Below, piece by piece: positions 17,625-26,725 of a stretch of 64,000 nucleotides of DNA. This stretch comes from [Clostridium] citroniae WAL-17108 (GTDB lineage Bacteria; Bacillota; Clostridia; Lachnospirales; Lachnospiraceae). The notes under the pieces are model-generated. The model ran no database searches, was not told the origin of the DNA, and worked only from the letters and a program-made list of their open reading frames with translations. Position 1 is the stretch's first letter; every line of letters starts with the position of its first letter. The stretch covers positions 182,751-246,750 of the forward strand of contig NZ_JH376429.1 of NCBI RefSeq assembly GCF_000233455.1. The letters are read 5' to 3'. The translations under genes were made by a program, and so were the position numbers.

Positions 17625-19337
17625 CTATTCCTCTGCCTTAATTTTCCTGCTGACACCAAAGAACTTCATCAGCGTATCCATCAGCAGCACAGCGCCGTAT
17701 GTAATGATGATCAGCACGGTTGCGTAAGCACAGGCCACGCCGTAATTGCCTTTTTCCGCCTGTTCATTGATCTGGCAGGTGATAAGCAGAAAGTCCGGTG
17801 TCACCAGCAGGATAATGGCGGAAATTGCCGTGATGCTGCGCACAAATGCAGTCACAAGCCCGCTGAAGAATGAATCCTTGATCAGCGGCAGGGTTACGGT
17901 CATAAACACCTTGGCGGAACCCGCTCCCATGTCATAGGCGGATTCCTCAATGGACTTGTCGATCTGGCGCAGGGCGGAGATACCGCTTCTGGTGCCGGTG
18001 GGAAGGCTTCGCACAATGAACACAATGATCAGGATCAGACCTGAGCCGTAGAGGCCGCTCATGATGCCTGTTCCGAACAGCCCCCTCGCATAGCCGCGGA
18101 TATATCCGATGCCCAGGACCGTACCGGGAACCGCCATGGCCAGCATGGATACAAATTCAATGAATCCCTTGGCCTTGAATTTTTTCTTGACCACAAGGTA
18201 AGAGATCACCATGGATAAAAAGGCGGTCAGCGGGGCCGCAATGGCTGAGAGCACGAAGGAGTCCTTAAACGCCTTTAACCCGCTGGTCTTAAACATATAC
18301 TGGAACCATTTAAGGCTCAGGCTGTAATCCCTGCCCCACAGGGTGAACATGGCTCCAAAGGGAACCATGATGTACATCAGAAGGACAAAGGCCGCCACCA
18401 GTCCGCAGAATATGGTCAAAGGCACGGTCACGCTCCTGTCCTCGATCAGCATCCTCATGCGGGATGCCTTGCCGGTCAGGGTAGCCGCTGTCTTCTTTTC
18501 CAGATAATACTTCTGGATCAGGAACAGCACCACGGTCAGGGAAAGCAGCACCACGGCCATGGCAGCCGCTCCGGTGGAGTCATAGGCGCCTGTGACCTGG
18601 AGATAGATGGTGGTTGCCAATGTATCGTAGGAACCTCCGATAAGCATGGGGTTTGCAAAGTCGGCCACAGACTCGATGAAGGTGACCAGAAAAGCATTTC
18701 CCAGTCCGGGGAGCAGAAGGGGGAATGTCACGCTGGTGAACACTTTCCACCTGGTCGCTCCCATATCCCTGGTGGCTTCCTCCAGAGAGGGATCGATATT
18801 TTTTAAAAGGCCTTTTAACATCAGGTAGCACACCGGGAAAAAGGTCAGGGTCTGCACAATGGCGATCCCCTTTAACCCGTACACATTGGAATCATAGATT
18901 CCCAGCAGGGACCGGGTGATGATGCCGCTGCGCCCGAACAGCATGATCATGGAAAGGGACAGCACAAAAGGCGGGGACACTACGGGCAGCATGGATACCA
19001 GGGAAAACAGCTTTTCCAGTATTTTTGTTTTCAGCTTTACATAAACCTCCACATAGGCGAATAAAAGTCCGATGGCAGTGGACGTAAACCCTGTGATCAG
19101 GCCCAGCACCACCGTATTCTTAAATGCCTTCTGAAACCGTTCCAGACTTAAGACCCGTTTGAACACATCCAGAGTGACACCGCCCTCCTCTGTACGGAAG
19201 CTGTCAACCAACAGCATAAAAAGAGGATACAGGATAAACAGCGCCAGGAAGATGAGCAGTACCACGATCATGCTCACCAGGATGGGGTCTGAGAAAAATT
19301 TCTTGCGCTCAAGCTCTGCGCTTTGCTTTCTGGCCAC
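17625..19337 (-). CDS. ABC transporter fused permease, locus B
   Basis: Membrane permease with two fused BPD_transp_1 domains and about twelve TM segments. EAA loops are visible in both halves: EATRDMGATRWKVF and ESAYDMGAGSAKVF. The GTG at 19337 is preferred because AAGGGGGG lies 9 bases upstream; the ATG at 19382 extends the frame by 15 residues but has no ribosome site. It follows the binding-protein gene after a gap with a strong hairpin and is 15 bases from the ATPase gene. Substrate unknown; sugar phosphate or similar anion inferred from context. Confidence 0.88.
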   Translation of the reverse strand: MARKQSAELERKKFFSDPILVSMIVVLLIFLALFILYPLFMLLVDSFRTEEGGVTLDVFKRVLSLERFQKAFKNTVVLGLITGFTSTAIGLLFAYVEVYVKLKTKILEKLFSLVSMLPVVSPPFVLSLSMIMLFGRSGIITRSLLGIYDSNVYGLKGIAIVQTLTFFPVCYLMLKGLLKNIDPSLEEATRDMGATRWKVFTSVTFPLLLPGLGNAFLVTFIESVADFANPMLIGGSYDTLATTIYLQVTGAYDSTGAAAMAVVLLSLTVVLFLIQKYYLEKKTAATLTGKASRMRMLIEDRSVTVPLTIFCGLVAAFVLLMYIMVPFGAMFTLWGRDYSLSLKWFQYMFKTSGLKAFKDSFVLSAIAAPLTAFLSMVISYLVVKKKFKAKGFIEFVSMLAMAVPGTVLGIGYIRGYARGLFGTGIMSGLYGSGLILIIVFIVRSLPTGTRSGISALRQIDKSIEESAYDMGAGSAKVFMTVTLPLIKDSFFSGLVTAFVRSITAISAIILLVTPDFLLITCQINEQAEKGNYGVACAYATVLIIITYGAVLLMDTLMKFFGVSRKIKAEE

Positions 19338-19406
19338 GATGAGGCCCCCCTTTCTGTCCGGGAACGCCTGTGCGCTCCCCATTTACATGTCTGTTAAAGC
19401 AGAGAA

Positions 19407-19441
19407 TGCTGCGTAATGTACGTTTGGCGCATTACGCAGCA
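19407..19441 (-). other. Intercistronic hairpin after the locus B binding-protein gene
   Basis: A perfect 12-bp stem (19407-19418 with 19430-19441) with an 11-base loop lies in the 140-base gap between binding protein and permease genes. No T-run follows, so it is more likely an RNA-stabilising element than a full terminator. It occupies the same position as the element at 2762-2881 in locus A. Confidence 0.6.
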
Positions 19442-19477
19442 CTCCCTCAATAACCTAATCTATCATTCTCGGATCGA

Positions 19478-20674
19478 TTACTCAGTCAGGAAACGGCTGC
19501 TGTCTGCGCTGTCTGCAGAGCTTCCCAGTGCCTCAAAGAAATCTTCTACATATTTGGCGCTGTTCTGTTTTGCATCCTCGAAGTCATAATCGATGGTATT
19601 GTTCATGTCCAGACCAAACTTGGTTGCTTCCTCTGGCTGGGTCGCATTGCTCAGAACCAGGAACTGGTAGGAGCCATTTTCTTTTGCATGGTCCACACAG
19701 TCAGGAGACAGTGCGTATTCGATCCACAGCTTGGCTGCGTTTGGATGGGTGCATCCGTTAAAGATCGCAGTTGCGCCAACCTCAAAGGAGGTTCCGTCTT
19801 CGGGTACGATCAGCTGGATATTGTCATATCCCTGAAGGATCTGATAAATACCGTCATGGAGGAAACCGATACCGATGACACACTCACCTGGGCCTACCAT
19901 CTTGGATGGGCCGGAGCCGGACTTGGTATACTGGGAAATGTTCTTGTCCAGTTTCTTAAAGTATTCCATTGCCTCGTCATGGCCCTTCATCTGAACCATG
20001 GTGTTGATCAGCAGCTTTGCTGTTCCTGCGGTATTGGGGTTGGACAGCATGATCAGGCCCTTGTACTCTTCCTTTGTAAGGTCATCCCATGTCTTGGGAG
20101 CTTCCAGGCCAAGGCGGTCCAGTTCTTCGGTGTTCACCATGAAGCCCAGGATTCCTTTGTAGATCCCATACCAGCAATTGGTAGGATCCTTGTAATTGTC
20201 ATTGATCAGGTTCTTTGCATTGATGGCATCGTACTCCATCAAAAGCCCGTCTGCTACCGCCTCGTTATAGGGATCGGTTGTTCCGCCGAACCATACATCG
20301 GCAGAAGGTTTGCCGGCTTCCTCAGAGATCTTGGTGTAAACTTCTGAGGTGGAAAGCCTCTGGTACTTGGTTTTGATTCCATACAGGCTCTCAAAGTTCT
20401 TGCATGCCGCTGACAGATATTCCTCCTCACAGGAACCGTATACGGTCAGCTCGCCCTCGGCCTTTGCAGCCTCGATCAGAGCGTCCATGTCACCGCCTGC
20501 CGCCTCCGCCGCAGTGGTATCTGCTGCCGTTTCCTTGGTCTCCTCCTTGGATGCCTCTGTTGCCGCAGCTGTTGCGGGAGCTGCTGTGGTTGGAGTCTCG
20601 GTCTTTCCGCCGCCGCATGCGGTAAGGCTCATTGCCATGGTGCATGCCAACAATAGTGCCAGTTTTTTCTTCAT
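19478..20674 (-). CDS. ABC transporter solute-binding lipoprotein (AfuA/FbpA-type), locus B
   Basis: Head gene of the locus B operon and likely its transport binding protein. The start at 20674 follows TAGGAGGGG and gives a lipoprotein signal MKKKLALLLACTMAMSLTAC. A Thr/Ala/Glu-rich linker precedes the SBP fold (ELTVYGSCEEEYLSAAC). The ligand loop reads NPNTAGTA, a Thr/Ser-rich anion-binding type. No Tyr-Tyr pair of ferric binders is present. It is distinct in sequence from the other two binding proteins of the class in the window, so ligands may differ. Confidence 0.87.
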   Translation of the reverse strand: MKKKLALLLACTMAMSLTACGGGKTETPTTAAPATAAATEASKEETKETAADTTAAEAAGGDMDALIEAAKAEGELTVYGSCEEEYLSAACKNFESLYGIKTKYQRLSTSEVYTKISEEAGKPSADVWFGGTTDPYNEAVADGLLMEYDAINAKNLINDNYKDPTNCWYGIYKGILGFMVNTEELDRLGLEAPKTWDDLTKEEYKGLIMLSNPNTAGTAKLLINTMVQMKGHDEAMEYFKKLDKNISQYTKSGSGPSKMVGPGECVIGIGFLHDGIYQILQGYDNIQLIVPEDGTSFEVGATAIFNGCTHPNAAKLWIEYALSPDCVDHAKENGSYQFLVLSNATQPEEATKFGLDMNNTIDYDFEDAKQNSAKYVEDFFEALGSSADSADSSRFLTE

Positions 20675-20804
20675 AATAAATACCCCTCCTATCTTTTCTG
20701 ATGTTTTCATCATATCAGAAAAGATGGAGGGGAAAAACCGTGTTTCGAGTAATATTGTCGTGATTTCTGAACTTGTTCTGTATTTTTTTATCTATTATCC
20801 ACAA

Positions 20805-22112
20805 TCATTCCGCTACATAATTGCTGCAAAGGGATTGTTCCTTTCGCAAAAGCGCCATGCCGGCAGCTGCCAGCACCGCCTGGGTCAGTGGAACCGAGAG
20901 CCACACCCCATAAAGTTCCATGACGGGCGGCAGCCCAAAAAACAGAAGCAGGCATAAGACCACAGGTTCCCCATACACCATGACATAGGAGAACAGGTTC
21001 CGCTTGGTGGCATAAAAATAGGAGGTTGTTGTCCTGCAAAAGGCAATGAAGATAAACCCCAGGGAAAACACCGGCAGGCTTCCTGCCACTATGGATGAAA
21101 CCAGGCCGGACGCTCCGAAAAACCCGGGTATCATTTCCCTTAGCAGGTACAGCGTTGCCGCATTGGCCAATGCCACTGAGACGGCAAAAATATACGCCAT
21201 GTTTCTGACCTTTCCGGCCAATTCCGGCTTTCCGATCCCAAGATAAAAGCTCATAAGGGGCTGGCTGCCGTCACCGATCCCCTGAAGGAGCAGCTGTACA
21301 ATGGCCACCACATAGGAGACCACCGCATAGGCAGCCACAGCCGCCTCCCCGCCGTACACGGACGCGCTCCTGTTGATCAGCATGATCACAATAAATGGGG
21401 AAATAGTAAGCCCAAAGGGTGAAATACCCGTGCCTATGATTTTTGCAGCCTGGCTCCCCTTTAAGATAAAGTCCTTCTTTTTCAGCCCGCGGATCCTGGA
21501 CCACATAAAGACCAGGCAGGGAACCACGGTCACCCCCTGTCCGATCACCGTGGCCGCGGCCGCTCCCGCAACTCCGTAATGGTACACGGCCACAAACAGG
21601 TAATCCAGCACAATATTGGTGACAAACCCGGCGATCATGGAGACCATGGCGGTAACCGCTCCGTCATAATTCCTGATCAGGGGCGCAAACCCGGTTGCAA
21701 AAAACTGCAGCAGGGAGCCGCCTGCCAGGATCTGAATGTAGATCATGGCCTCCTGGTATACCCGTCCCTCTGCCCCTGATATACGGAGCACTGGACCGCA
21801 TACCCCAAACAGCAGCGCCATCACAAGAAGGCCGCCTGACAGCAGCAGGGTCATGGTATTTCCCAGGCACTCCATCTCCTGCCCTTCCTCCTGTTTTCCC
21901 CTGTGGAGCGTGATCCAGACAGCGCCTCCCATCCCGATCCCCGTGCCTGCCGCCTGAACCAGCGCGGCCATGGGATAAGCGATATTTACAGCCGCCAGCC
22001 CCAGGTCACCAATGTTCCTTCCTATAAAAAAGCCGTCCACAATGGTATATAGTCCTGAAAATGCAAATGCAAGCATGGACGGCAAAACCGCTTTAAAAAA
22101 ACGTTTTAACAT
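20805..22112 (-). CDS. MATE-family efflux transporter 2
   Basis: Second MATE exporter, 435 residues and about twelve TM segments. The N-terminal half shows VLPSMLAFAFSGLYTIVDGFFIG, here typical of the family when read around residues 9-31. GGAGG precedes the ATG. It is divergent from MerR regulator 2, and a MerR-type 19-bp-spacer promoter on its strand (22146-22176) lies 34 bases upstream. It is unrelated in close sequence to MATE 1 and so is a separate acquisition or old duplicate. Substrate unknown. Confidence 0.9.
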   Translation of the reverse strand: MLKRFFKAVLPSMLAFAFSGLYTIVDGFFIGRNIGDLGLAAVNIAYPMAALVQAAGTGIGMGGAVWITLHRGKQEEGQEMECLGNTMTLLLSGGLLVMALLFGVCGPVLRISGAEGRVYQEAMIYIQILAGGSLLQFFATGFAPLIRNYDGAVTAMVSMIAGFVTNIVLDYLFVAVYHYGVAGAAAATVIGQGVTVVPCLVFMWSRIRGLKKKDFILKGSQAAKIIGTGISPFGLTISPFIVIMLINRSASVYGGEAAVAAYAVVSYVVAIVQLLLQGIGDGSQPLMSFYLGIGKPELAGKVRNMAYIFAVSVALANAATLYLLREMIPGFFGASGLVSSIVAGSLPVFSLGFIFIAFCRTTTSYFYATKRNLFSYVMVYGEPVVLCLLLFFGLPPVMELYGVWLSVPLTQAVLAAAGMALLRKEQSLCSNYVAE

Positions 22113-22145
22113 GACAAACCTCCATTTCTCTGATACACTTACACC

Positions 22146-22176
22146 AGTATAAACCTTAAAGTTACTTGAAAGTCAA
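22146..22176 (-). promoter_or_regulatory. MerR-type long-spacer promoter of MATE pump 2
   Basis: Read on the minus strand, TTGACT (22176-22171) and TATACT (22151-22146) are 19 bases apart, and the spacer contains AACTTTAAGGTT, resembling MerR/BmrR-class operators. It lies between the MATE 2 gene and MerR regulator 2 and differs in core from the sites at 11340 and 23137. Confidence 0.75.
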
Positions 22177-22252
22177 TTACATTTTTATGAGAATACCCTT
22201 TTATGAGAATACTTTTTATGAGAGTACACTGATACGAATTGGAGGCAAATGA

Positions 22253-23044
22253 ATGAAACAAAACATGAAGCAGATCAACCGGATTAAGGAAGTATCCGAA
22301 CTCTTCCACATCCCCTCCTCCGCCCTGCGGTATTGGGATGATGAGGGACTGGTCCGATTTGAGCGCACCGCTGATAACAATTACCGCCGTCCCACCTCCC
22401 AGACCATGGTGGATATCTGCGATGTAATGTTTTACCGGAGCCTTTCCCTGTCCATTAAGGAAATAAAGGCCATTCCCGGAATGAGCGTGGAAGAGGTGGG
22501 CAAAACCCTGGACGCCAATGCAAAGCACCTGGAGGAGCAGATCGTCCTGATCCGCCGGACCCTGGACAAGCTGCACACACGGCAGGCCATGGTCCGCCAC
22601 ATCCTGGAGATGGACCACTCTCACTATGAGACGGCCACGGACCGGCTCCCCGCCATGAAGCTGTTTGCATCAGATGATAAGCATGCCCTTGAGGTCTATG
22701 TAAACGATCCCTACCAGACCGCGATTCTGATCCGTCCGGAGACATCACAGGAGACACAGTACGGGGTATTCCTGGACCCGGCACCATCCGGCATTTTACC
22801 TGACGGTCCGGATACGGCCATCACCGGCACCATCCTCCGCCCCGCAGACGCCGTTCCCTGCCTTTACCTGAAAGGTATCCTCAAGGTAAACGCAGCCCTC
22901 CCTTCTGCCCACAATGCCCGGGACTTTGTAAAGGCAGCCCGCGGGATGGGATACCAGACCGGGGCTCTGGCCGGCCGGTATCTTCTCACAGCCAGCGAGG
23001 GATACCGCTGCGACTACTATGAGGCATGGCTGGAACTGTTGTGA
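22253..23044 (+). CDS. MerR-family regulator 2
   Basis: MerR-type activator with N-terminal winged HTH (IKEVSELFHIPSSALRYWDDEGL), a dimerisation helix around residues 85-125, and a C-terminal domain of about 130 residues that may bind the inducer. GGAGG lies 8 bases before the ATG. It is divergent from the MATE pump 2 gene with the operator at 22146-22176 between them, which it most likely controls. The ABC exporter promoter downstream has the other type of operator, so regulator 1 is the better candidate there. Confidence 0.85.
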   Translation: MKQNMKQINRIKEVSELFHIPSSALRYWDDEGLVRFERTADNNYRRPTSQTMVDICDVMFYRSLSLSIKEIKAIPGMSVEEVGKTLDANAKHLEEQIVLIRRTLDKLHTRQAMVRHILEMDHSHYETATDRLPAMKLFASDDKHALEVYVNDPYQTAILIRPETSQETQYGVFLDPAPSGILPDGPDTAITGTILRPADAVPCLYLKGILKVNAALPSAHNARDFVKAARGMGYQTGALAGRYLLTASEGYRCDYYEAWLELL

Positions 23045-23136
23045 GTCGCGGCCGGAGCTGTTGTGGGTTGCGGCTGGAACTGTCATAAGCCATTGACGGA
23101 ACTAAAATTCCAAATGGTAAAATTCCAAATATCCTA

Positions 23137-23167
23137 TTGACTATCGGGTTACACTATACCTTACAAT
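23137..23167 (+). promoter_or_regulatory. MerR-type long-spacer promoter of the ABC exporter
   Basis: TTGACT (23137-23142), 19-base spacer, TACAAT (23162-23167). The first 14 bases match the site at 11340 except at one position and the motif CTATAC is also shared. It lies 62 bases upstream of the exporter gene. Confidence 0.78.
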
Positions 23168-23229
23168 AGTACGGTTATCCGGAGCAGTAAAGCAGATCCG
23201 GCTGTTCCAACTGAAAGGAGAGTGTCCAG

Positions 23230-24960
23230 ATGTATCTGATCCTACATTATCTGAAACGCTATAAAACTTATGTATTTTTTAATATCCTGGCCATCCTGGG
23301 CTTTGCCGCCGCGGAGCTTGGCATTCCCACCATTGTATCCAGGATGATCGACAACGGCATTGTGCTGAATGACCGCGCCTATATTTACAAAATGGGAGCC
23401 GCCATCCTGGCCGTGGCCATTGCCGGAGGGATCGGGAACGTCCTGTTGGCTTACTGCAGTTCCCAGGTGAGTACCAGGATCACCAGAGATATCCGCAATG
23501 ACATCTTCAGAAAGGCCCAGGAATTTTCCCACACGGAATATAACAAGTTCGGAATATCCAGTATGATCACAAGGACCACCAATGATGCATTCATCCTGAT
23601 GCAGTTCATTAATATCATACTGCGCACCGCACTGCTCACCCCTATTATGATCATCATCAGCATGTTCATGGTCATCCGCACCAGCGTGACCCTGTCCATG
23701 GTCATAGGGGGATGTGTTCCTGTCATCTGCCTGGGCGTGTATCTGGTTGCCAGGACCAGCAACCCCATCAGTACCAGACAGCAGAAAGGGCTGGACCGCC
23801 TGAACAGGATTACCAGGGAAAACCTTACCGGTGTCCGTGTGATCCGCGCATTCTGTAAGGATGAATATGAGACGGAGCGTTTTTCCGATGCCAATGAGGA
23901 TTATGCCAAAAATGCCAGGAAGCTGTTTAAGCTGATGTCGGTGACCCAGCCATCCTTCTTTCTGCTGCTGAATCTGGCCGTATCCATAGTATTTATCCTC
24001 TCCAGCAGGCTCATTGACATGGGCAGCCTCCAGGTGGGCAATCTGGTGGCCTTCCAGGAATACATGTTCCATGCCATGTTTTCCATGATGCTGTTCTCCC
24101 TGGTGTTTGTCATGTATCCAAGGGCCGAGATCAGCGCCAGGAGGATCAAGGAACTTCTGGATGAACAGCCCCTGATCCAGAATCCTAAAAATCCCGTGCT
24201 CTCAGGGGATGAAAGCGGCACCCTTGTCTTTGACCATGTATCCTTCCAGTACCCGGACGGGGAAGCCCCTGTTCTCAGGGACATCACCTTTGAAGCCGGA
24301 CGTGGGGATACCGTTGCCTTTATCGGCAGCACGGGCAGCGGGAAAAGCACGCTGATCAACCTGATTCCCAGGTTCTATGACATCAGCTCAGGAAGCATCC
24401 GCATTGACAATGTGGATGTGCGCAAATATGATTTAAAGGCCCTGAGGGAAAAGATCGGGTTCATTCCCCAAAAGGCCCTGCTGTTTACAGGAAGCATCAC
24501 GGAAAATATCCGCTACGGCAAACACGATGCAGTGCGGTCCGAGGTGGAGCACTCCGCAAAAGTGGCCCAGGCCTATGATTTTATCACGGAAAAACCTCAC
24601 CAGTTTGATGAAATGATCGAGGAAGGCGGCGGCAATGTGTCCGGCGGCCAGCGCCAAAGGCTCAGCATTGCAAGAGCCGTGGTGCGTAAGCCCGATATCT
24701 ATATATTTGATGATTCATTTTCCGCCCTGGATTTTAAAACAGACGCAAACCTGAGAAAAAAATTAAAAGAGGAGACAAAGGGTGCCATTACATTGATCGT
24801 GGCCCAGAGGGTCACATCCATTATGGACGCCACCAAGATCATTGTCCTCAACGAGGGGGTCGTGGTGGGCATGGGAACCCACAGGGAACTTCTTAAAAGC
24901 TGCAGTATTTACCATGAGATCGCCACCAGCCAGCTGTCAGAGGAGGAATTAGCACAATGA
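23230..24960 (+). CDS. Heterodimeric ABC exporter, subunit 1 (degenerate site)
   Basis: Half-size exporter: N-terminal ABC_membrane domain with six TM segments (residues about 1-310) and a C-terminal ATPase. Motifs: Walker A GSTGSGKST, signature VSGGQRQR, Walker B IYIFDDSFSALD. The catalytic Glu after Walker B is Asp and the switch His is Gln (VAQRVTS). In heterodimeric exporters such as TM287/288 or BmrCD this marks the subunit carrying the non-catalytic site. AAAGGAG precedes the ATG. The stop overlaps the partner's start (ATGA). Likely multidrug or lipid export. Confidence 0.92.
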   Translation: MYLILHYLKRYKTYVFFNILAILGFAAAELGIPTIVSRMIDNGIVLNDRAYIYKMGAAILAVAIAGGIGNVLLAYCSSQVSTRITRDIRNDIFRKAQEFSHTEYNKFGISSMITRTTNDAFILMQFINIILRTALLTPIMIIISMFMVIRTSVTLSMVIGGCVPVICLGVYLVARTSNPISTRQQKGLDRLNRITRENLTGVRVIRAFCKDEYETERFSDANEDYAKNARKLFKLMSVTQPSFFLLLNLAVSIVFILSSRLIDMGSLQVGNLVAFQEYMFHAMFSMMLFSLVFVMYPRAEISARRIKELLDEQPLIQNPKNPVLSGDESGTLVFDHVSFQYPDGEAPVLRDITFEAGRGDTVAFIGSTGSGKSTLINLIPRFYDISSGSIRIDNVDVRKYDLKALREKIGFIPQKALLFTGSITENIRYGKHDAVRSEVEHSAKVAQAYDFITEKPHQFDEMIEEGGGNVSGGQRQRLSIARAVVRKPDIYIFDDSFSALDFKTDANLRKKLKEETKGAITLIVAQRVTSIMDATKIIVLNEGVVVGMGTHRELLKSCSIYHEIATSQLSEEELAQ

Positions 24961-26714
24961 AACAAAACAATACAGGAATGAAACGCCTGATTCCATATTT
25001 GAAAGCATACCGTTTTAAAATAACAGGAGCCATCCTGCTGATCATTGCGGCCTCCTGCCTGATCGCCATCAGTCCAACCCTGGAGGGCATGATCACCACC
25101 CAGCTGTTTAACGATGTGACGGCCGGACACGGGGTCAACTTCGCTGTCATTTACAGGATCGTAGCCACTCTGCTGGTAGTTTACCTCACAGGAGCCCTGT
25201 GCAACTGCTCCTACCAGTTCCTGCTCACTGATGCCATCCAAAGCGCCATGGTGGACCTGAGGAATGATGTGGAGAGCAAGATCAGACGCCTGCCCATCTC
25301 CTATTTTGACCAGAATCCCCTGGGGGATACCATGAGCCGCGTATCCAATGACATGGAAACCATATCCAATGCGCTGCAGCAGAGCTTTGCCCAGATACTC
25401 AATGCCATCCTGGGGCTCACCCTGGCTGTCGCCATGATGTTTTCCATTCAATGGAAAATGGCCCTGGCCTCCATGCTGATCATCCTTGGCTCTGTTGTTA
25501 TATCCAAGCTGATCGTAAAAAAATCCCAGCCCCTATTTGAGAAGCAGCAGAATGCCCTGGGTGCGCTGAGCGGAGTGGTGCAGGAAAGCTTTACGGGATT
25601 TAATGAGATCAAACTCTTTGGAAAGCAGGAGGATGCCCTCTCAGACTTCATGAAGGCCAACAACGAACTCTGCCGCAACGGCTTCCAGGCCCAGTTCATC
25701 AGCGGCCTGATGTCCCCGCTGGTATCCTTTATAACCTATGTGGGCATTGGATGTATCGCCATCATGGGCGCCCTGTATGCCCTGTCCGGAGTCATCGCGG
25801 TGGGACAGCTCCAGGCATTTATCCGTTACATCTGGCAGGTGAACCAGCCGCTTTCACAGATGACCCAGCTGTCCTCCGCCCTCCAGTCCTCCGCCGCGGC
25901 CGTACACCGTGTATTTGAATTCTTAAATGAGCAGGAGGAAACAGAGGATGACCATTGTATCCCGGCGCCGGAGCATGTTGAGGGAAATGTAGTCTTTGAT
26001 GACGTACATTTCTCCTACACAGCAGAAAAGCCCCTGATCCAGGGGCTGAACGCCAATGTAAAAAGCGGGCAGATGGTTGCTATCGTGGGACCCACCGGTG
26101 TGGGAAAAACCACCCTCATCAATCTTCTCATGCGTTTTTATGATGTAACGTCAGGCGCCATTCTTATTGACGGCATTGACATCCGCCATATGAAGCGGAA
26201 GGACCTGCGCTCCAAATTCGGCATGGTGCTTCAGGACACCTGGCTCTTTAAGGGCACGATCCGTGAAAATATTGCCTACGGAAAGGACGATGCCACGGAC
26301 GGGGAGATCATCCGGGCCGCAAAGATAGCCAATGTACACCATTTCATAACCACCCTTCCGGAGGGCTATGACATGATACTAAACGAGGAGTCCAGCAACA
26401 TTTCCCAGGGTGAGAAACAGCTTCTCACCATTGCCAGGGCCGTGCTGTGCGACCCGCCCATCCTTATCCTGGACGAGGCCACCAGTTCTGTAGACACACG
26501 TCTGGAGCACATGCTCCAGGATGCCATGCAGAATATCATGAAGGGCCGCACCTCCTTTGTCATCGCACACCGTCTGTCCACCATCCGCAACGCCGACCTG
26601 ATCCTTGTGATGCGGGACGGCAATATCGTGGAGCAGGGCACCCACCATGAGCTGCTGGAAAAGAAGGGTTATTATGAGCAGCTCTATCACGCGCAGTTTG
26701 CCGAGATCCTGTGA
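24957..26714 (+). CDS. Heterodimeric ABC exporter, subunit 2 (catalytic site)
   Basis: Partner half-exporter of 585 residues, six TM segments then ATPase. Motifs: Walker A GPTGVGKTT, signature ISQGEKQL, Walker B ILILDEATSSVD with the catalytic Glu, and switch IAHRLSTI with the His. It therefore supplies the complete Walker B/His side that subunit 1 lacks, while its signature motif is altered from LSGGQ. The ATGA overlap ensures 1:1 translation. The operon is driven by the MerR-type promoter at 23137 and is convergent with the sugar operon. Confidence 0.92.
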   Translation: MKQNNTGMKRLIPYLKAYRFKITGAILLIIAASCLIAISPTLEGMITTQLFNDVTAGHGVNFAVIYRIVATLLVVYLTGALCNCSYQFLLTDAIQSAMVDLRNDVESKIRRLPISYFDQNPLGDTMSRVSNDMETISNALQQSFAQILNAILGLTLAVAMMFSIQWKMALASMLIILGSVVISKLIVKKSQPLFEKQQNALGALSGVVQESFTGFNEIKLFGKQEDALSDFMKANNELCRNGFQAQFISGLMSPLVSFITYVGIGCIAIMGALYALSGVIAVGQLQAFIRYIWQVNQPLSQMTQLSSALQSSAAAVHRVFEFLNEQEETEDDHCIPAPEHVEGNVVFDDVHFSYTAEKPLIQGLNANVKSGQMVAIVGPTGVGKTTLINLLMRFYDVTSGAILIDGIDIRHMKRKDLRSKFGMVLQDTWLFKGTIRENIAYGKDDATDGEIIRAAKIANVHHFITTLPEGYDMILNEESSNISQGEKQLLTIARAVLCDPPILILDEATSSVDTRLEHMLQDAMQNIMKGRTSFVIAHRLSTIRNADLILVMRDGNIVEQGTHHELLEKKGYYEQLYHAQFAEIL

Positions 26715-26725
26715 CATATCCTAAG

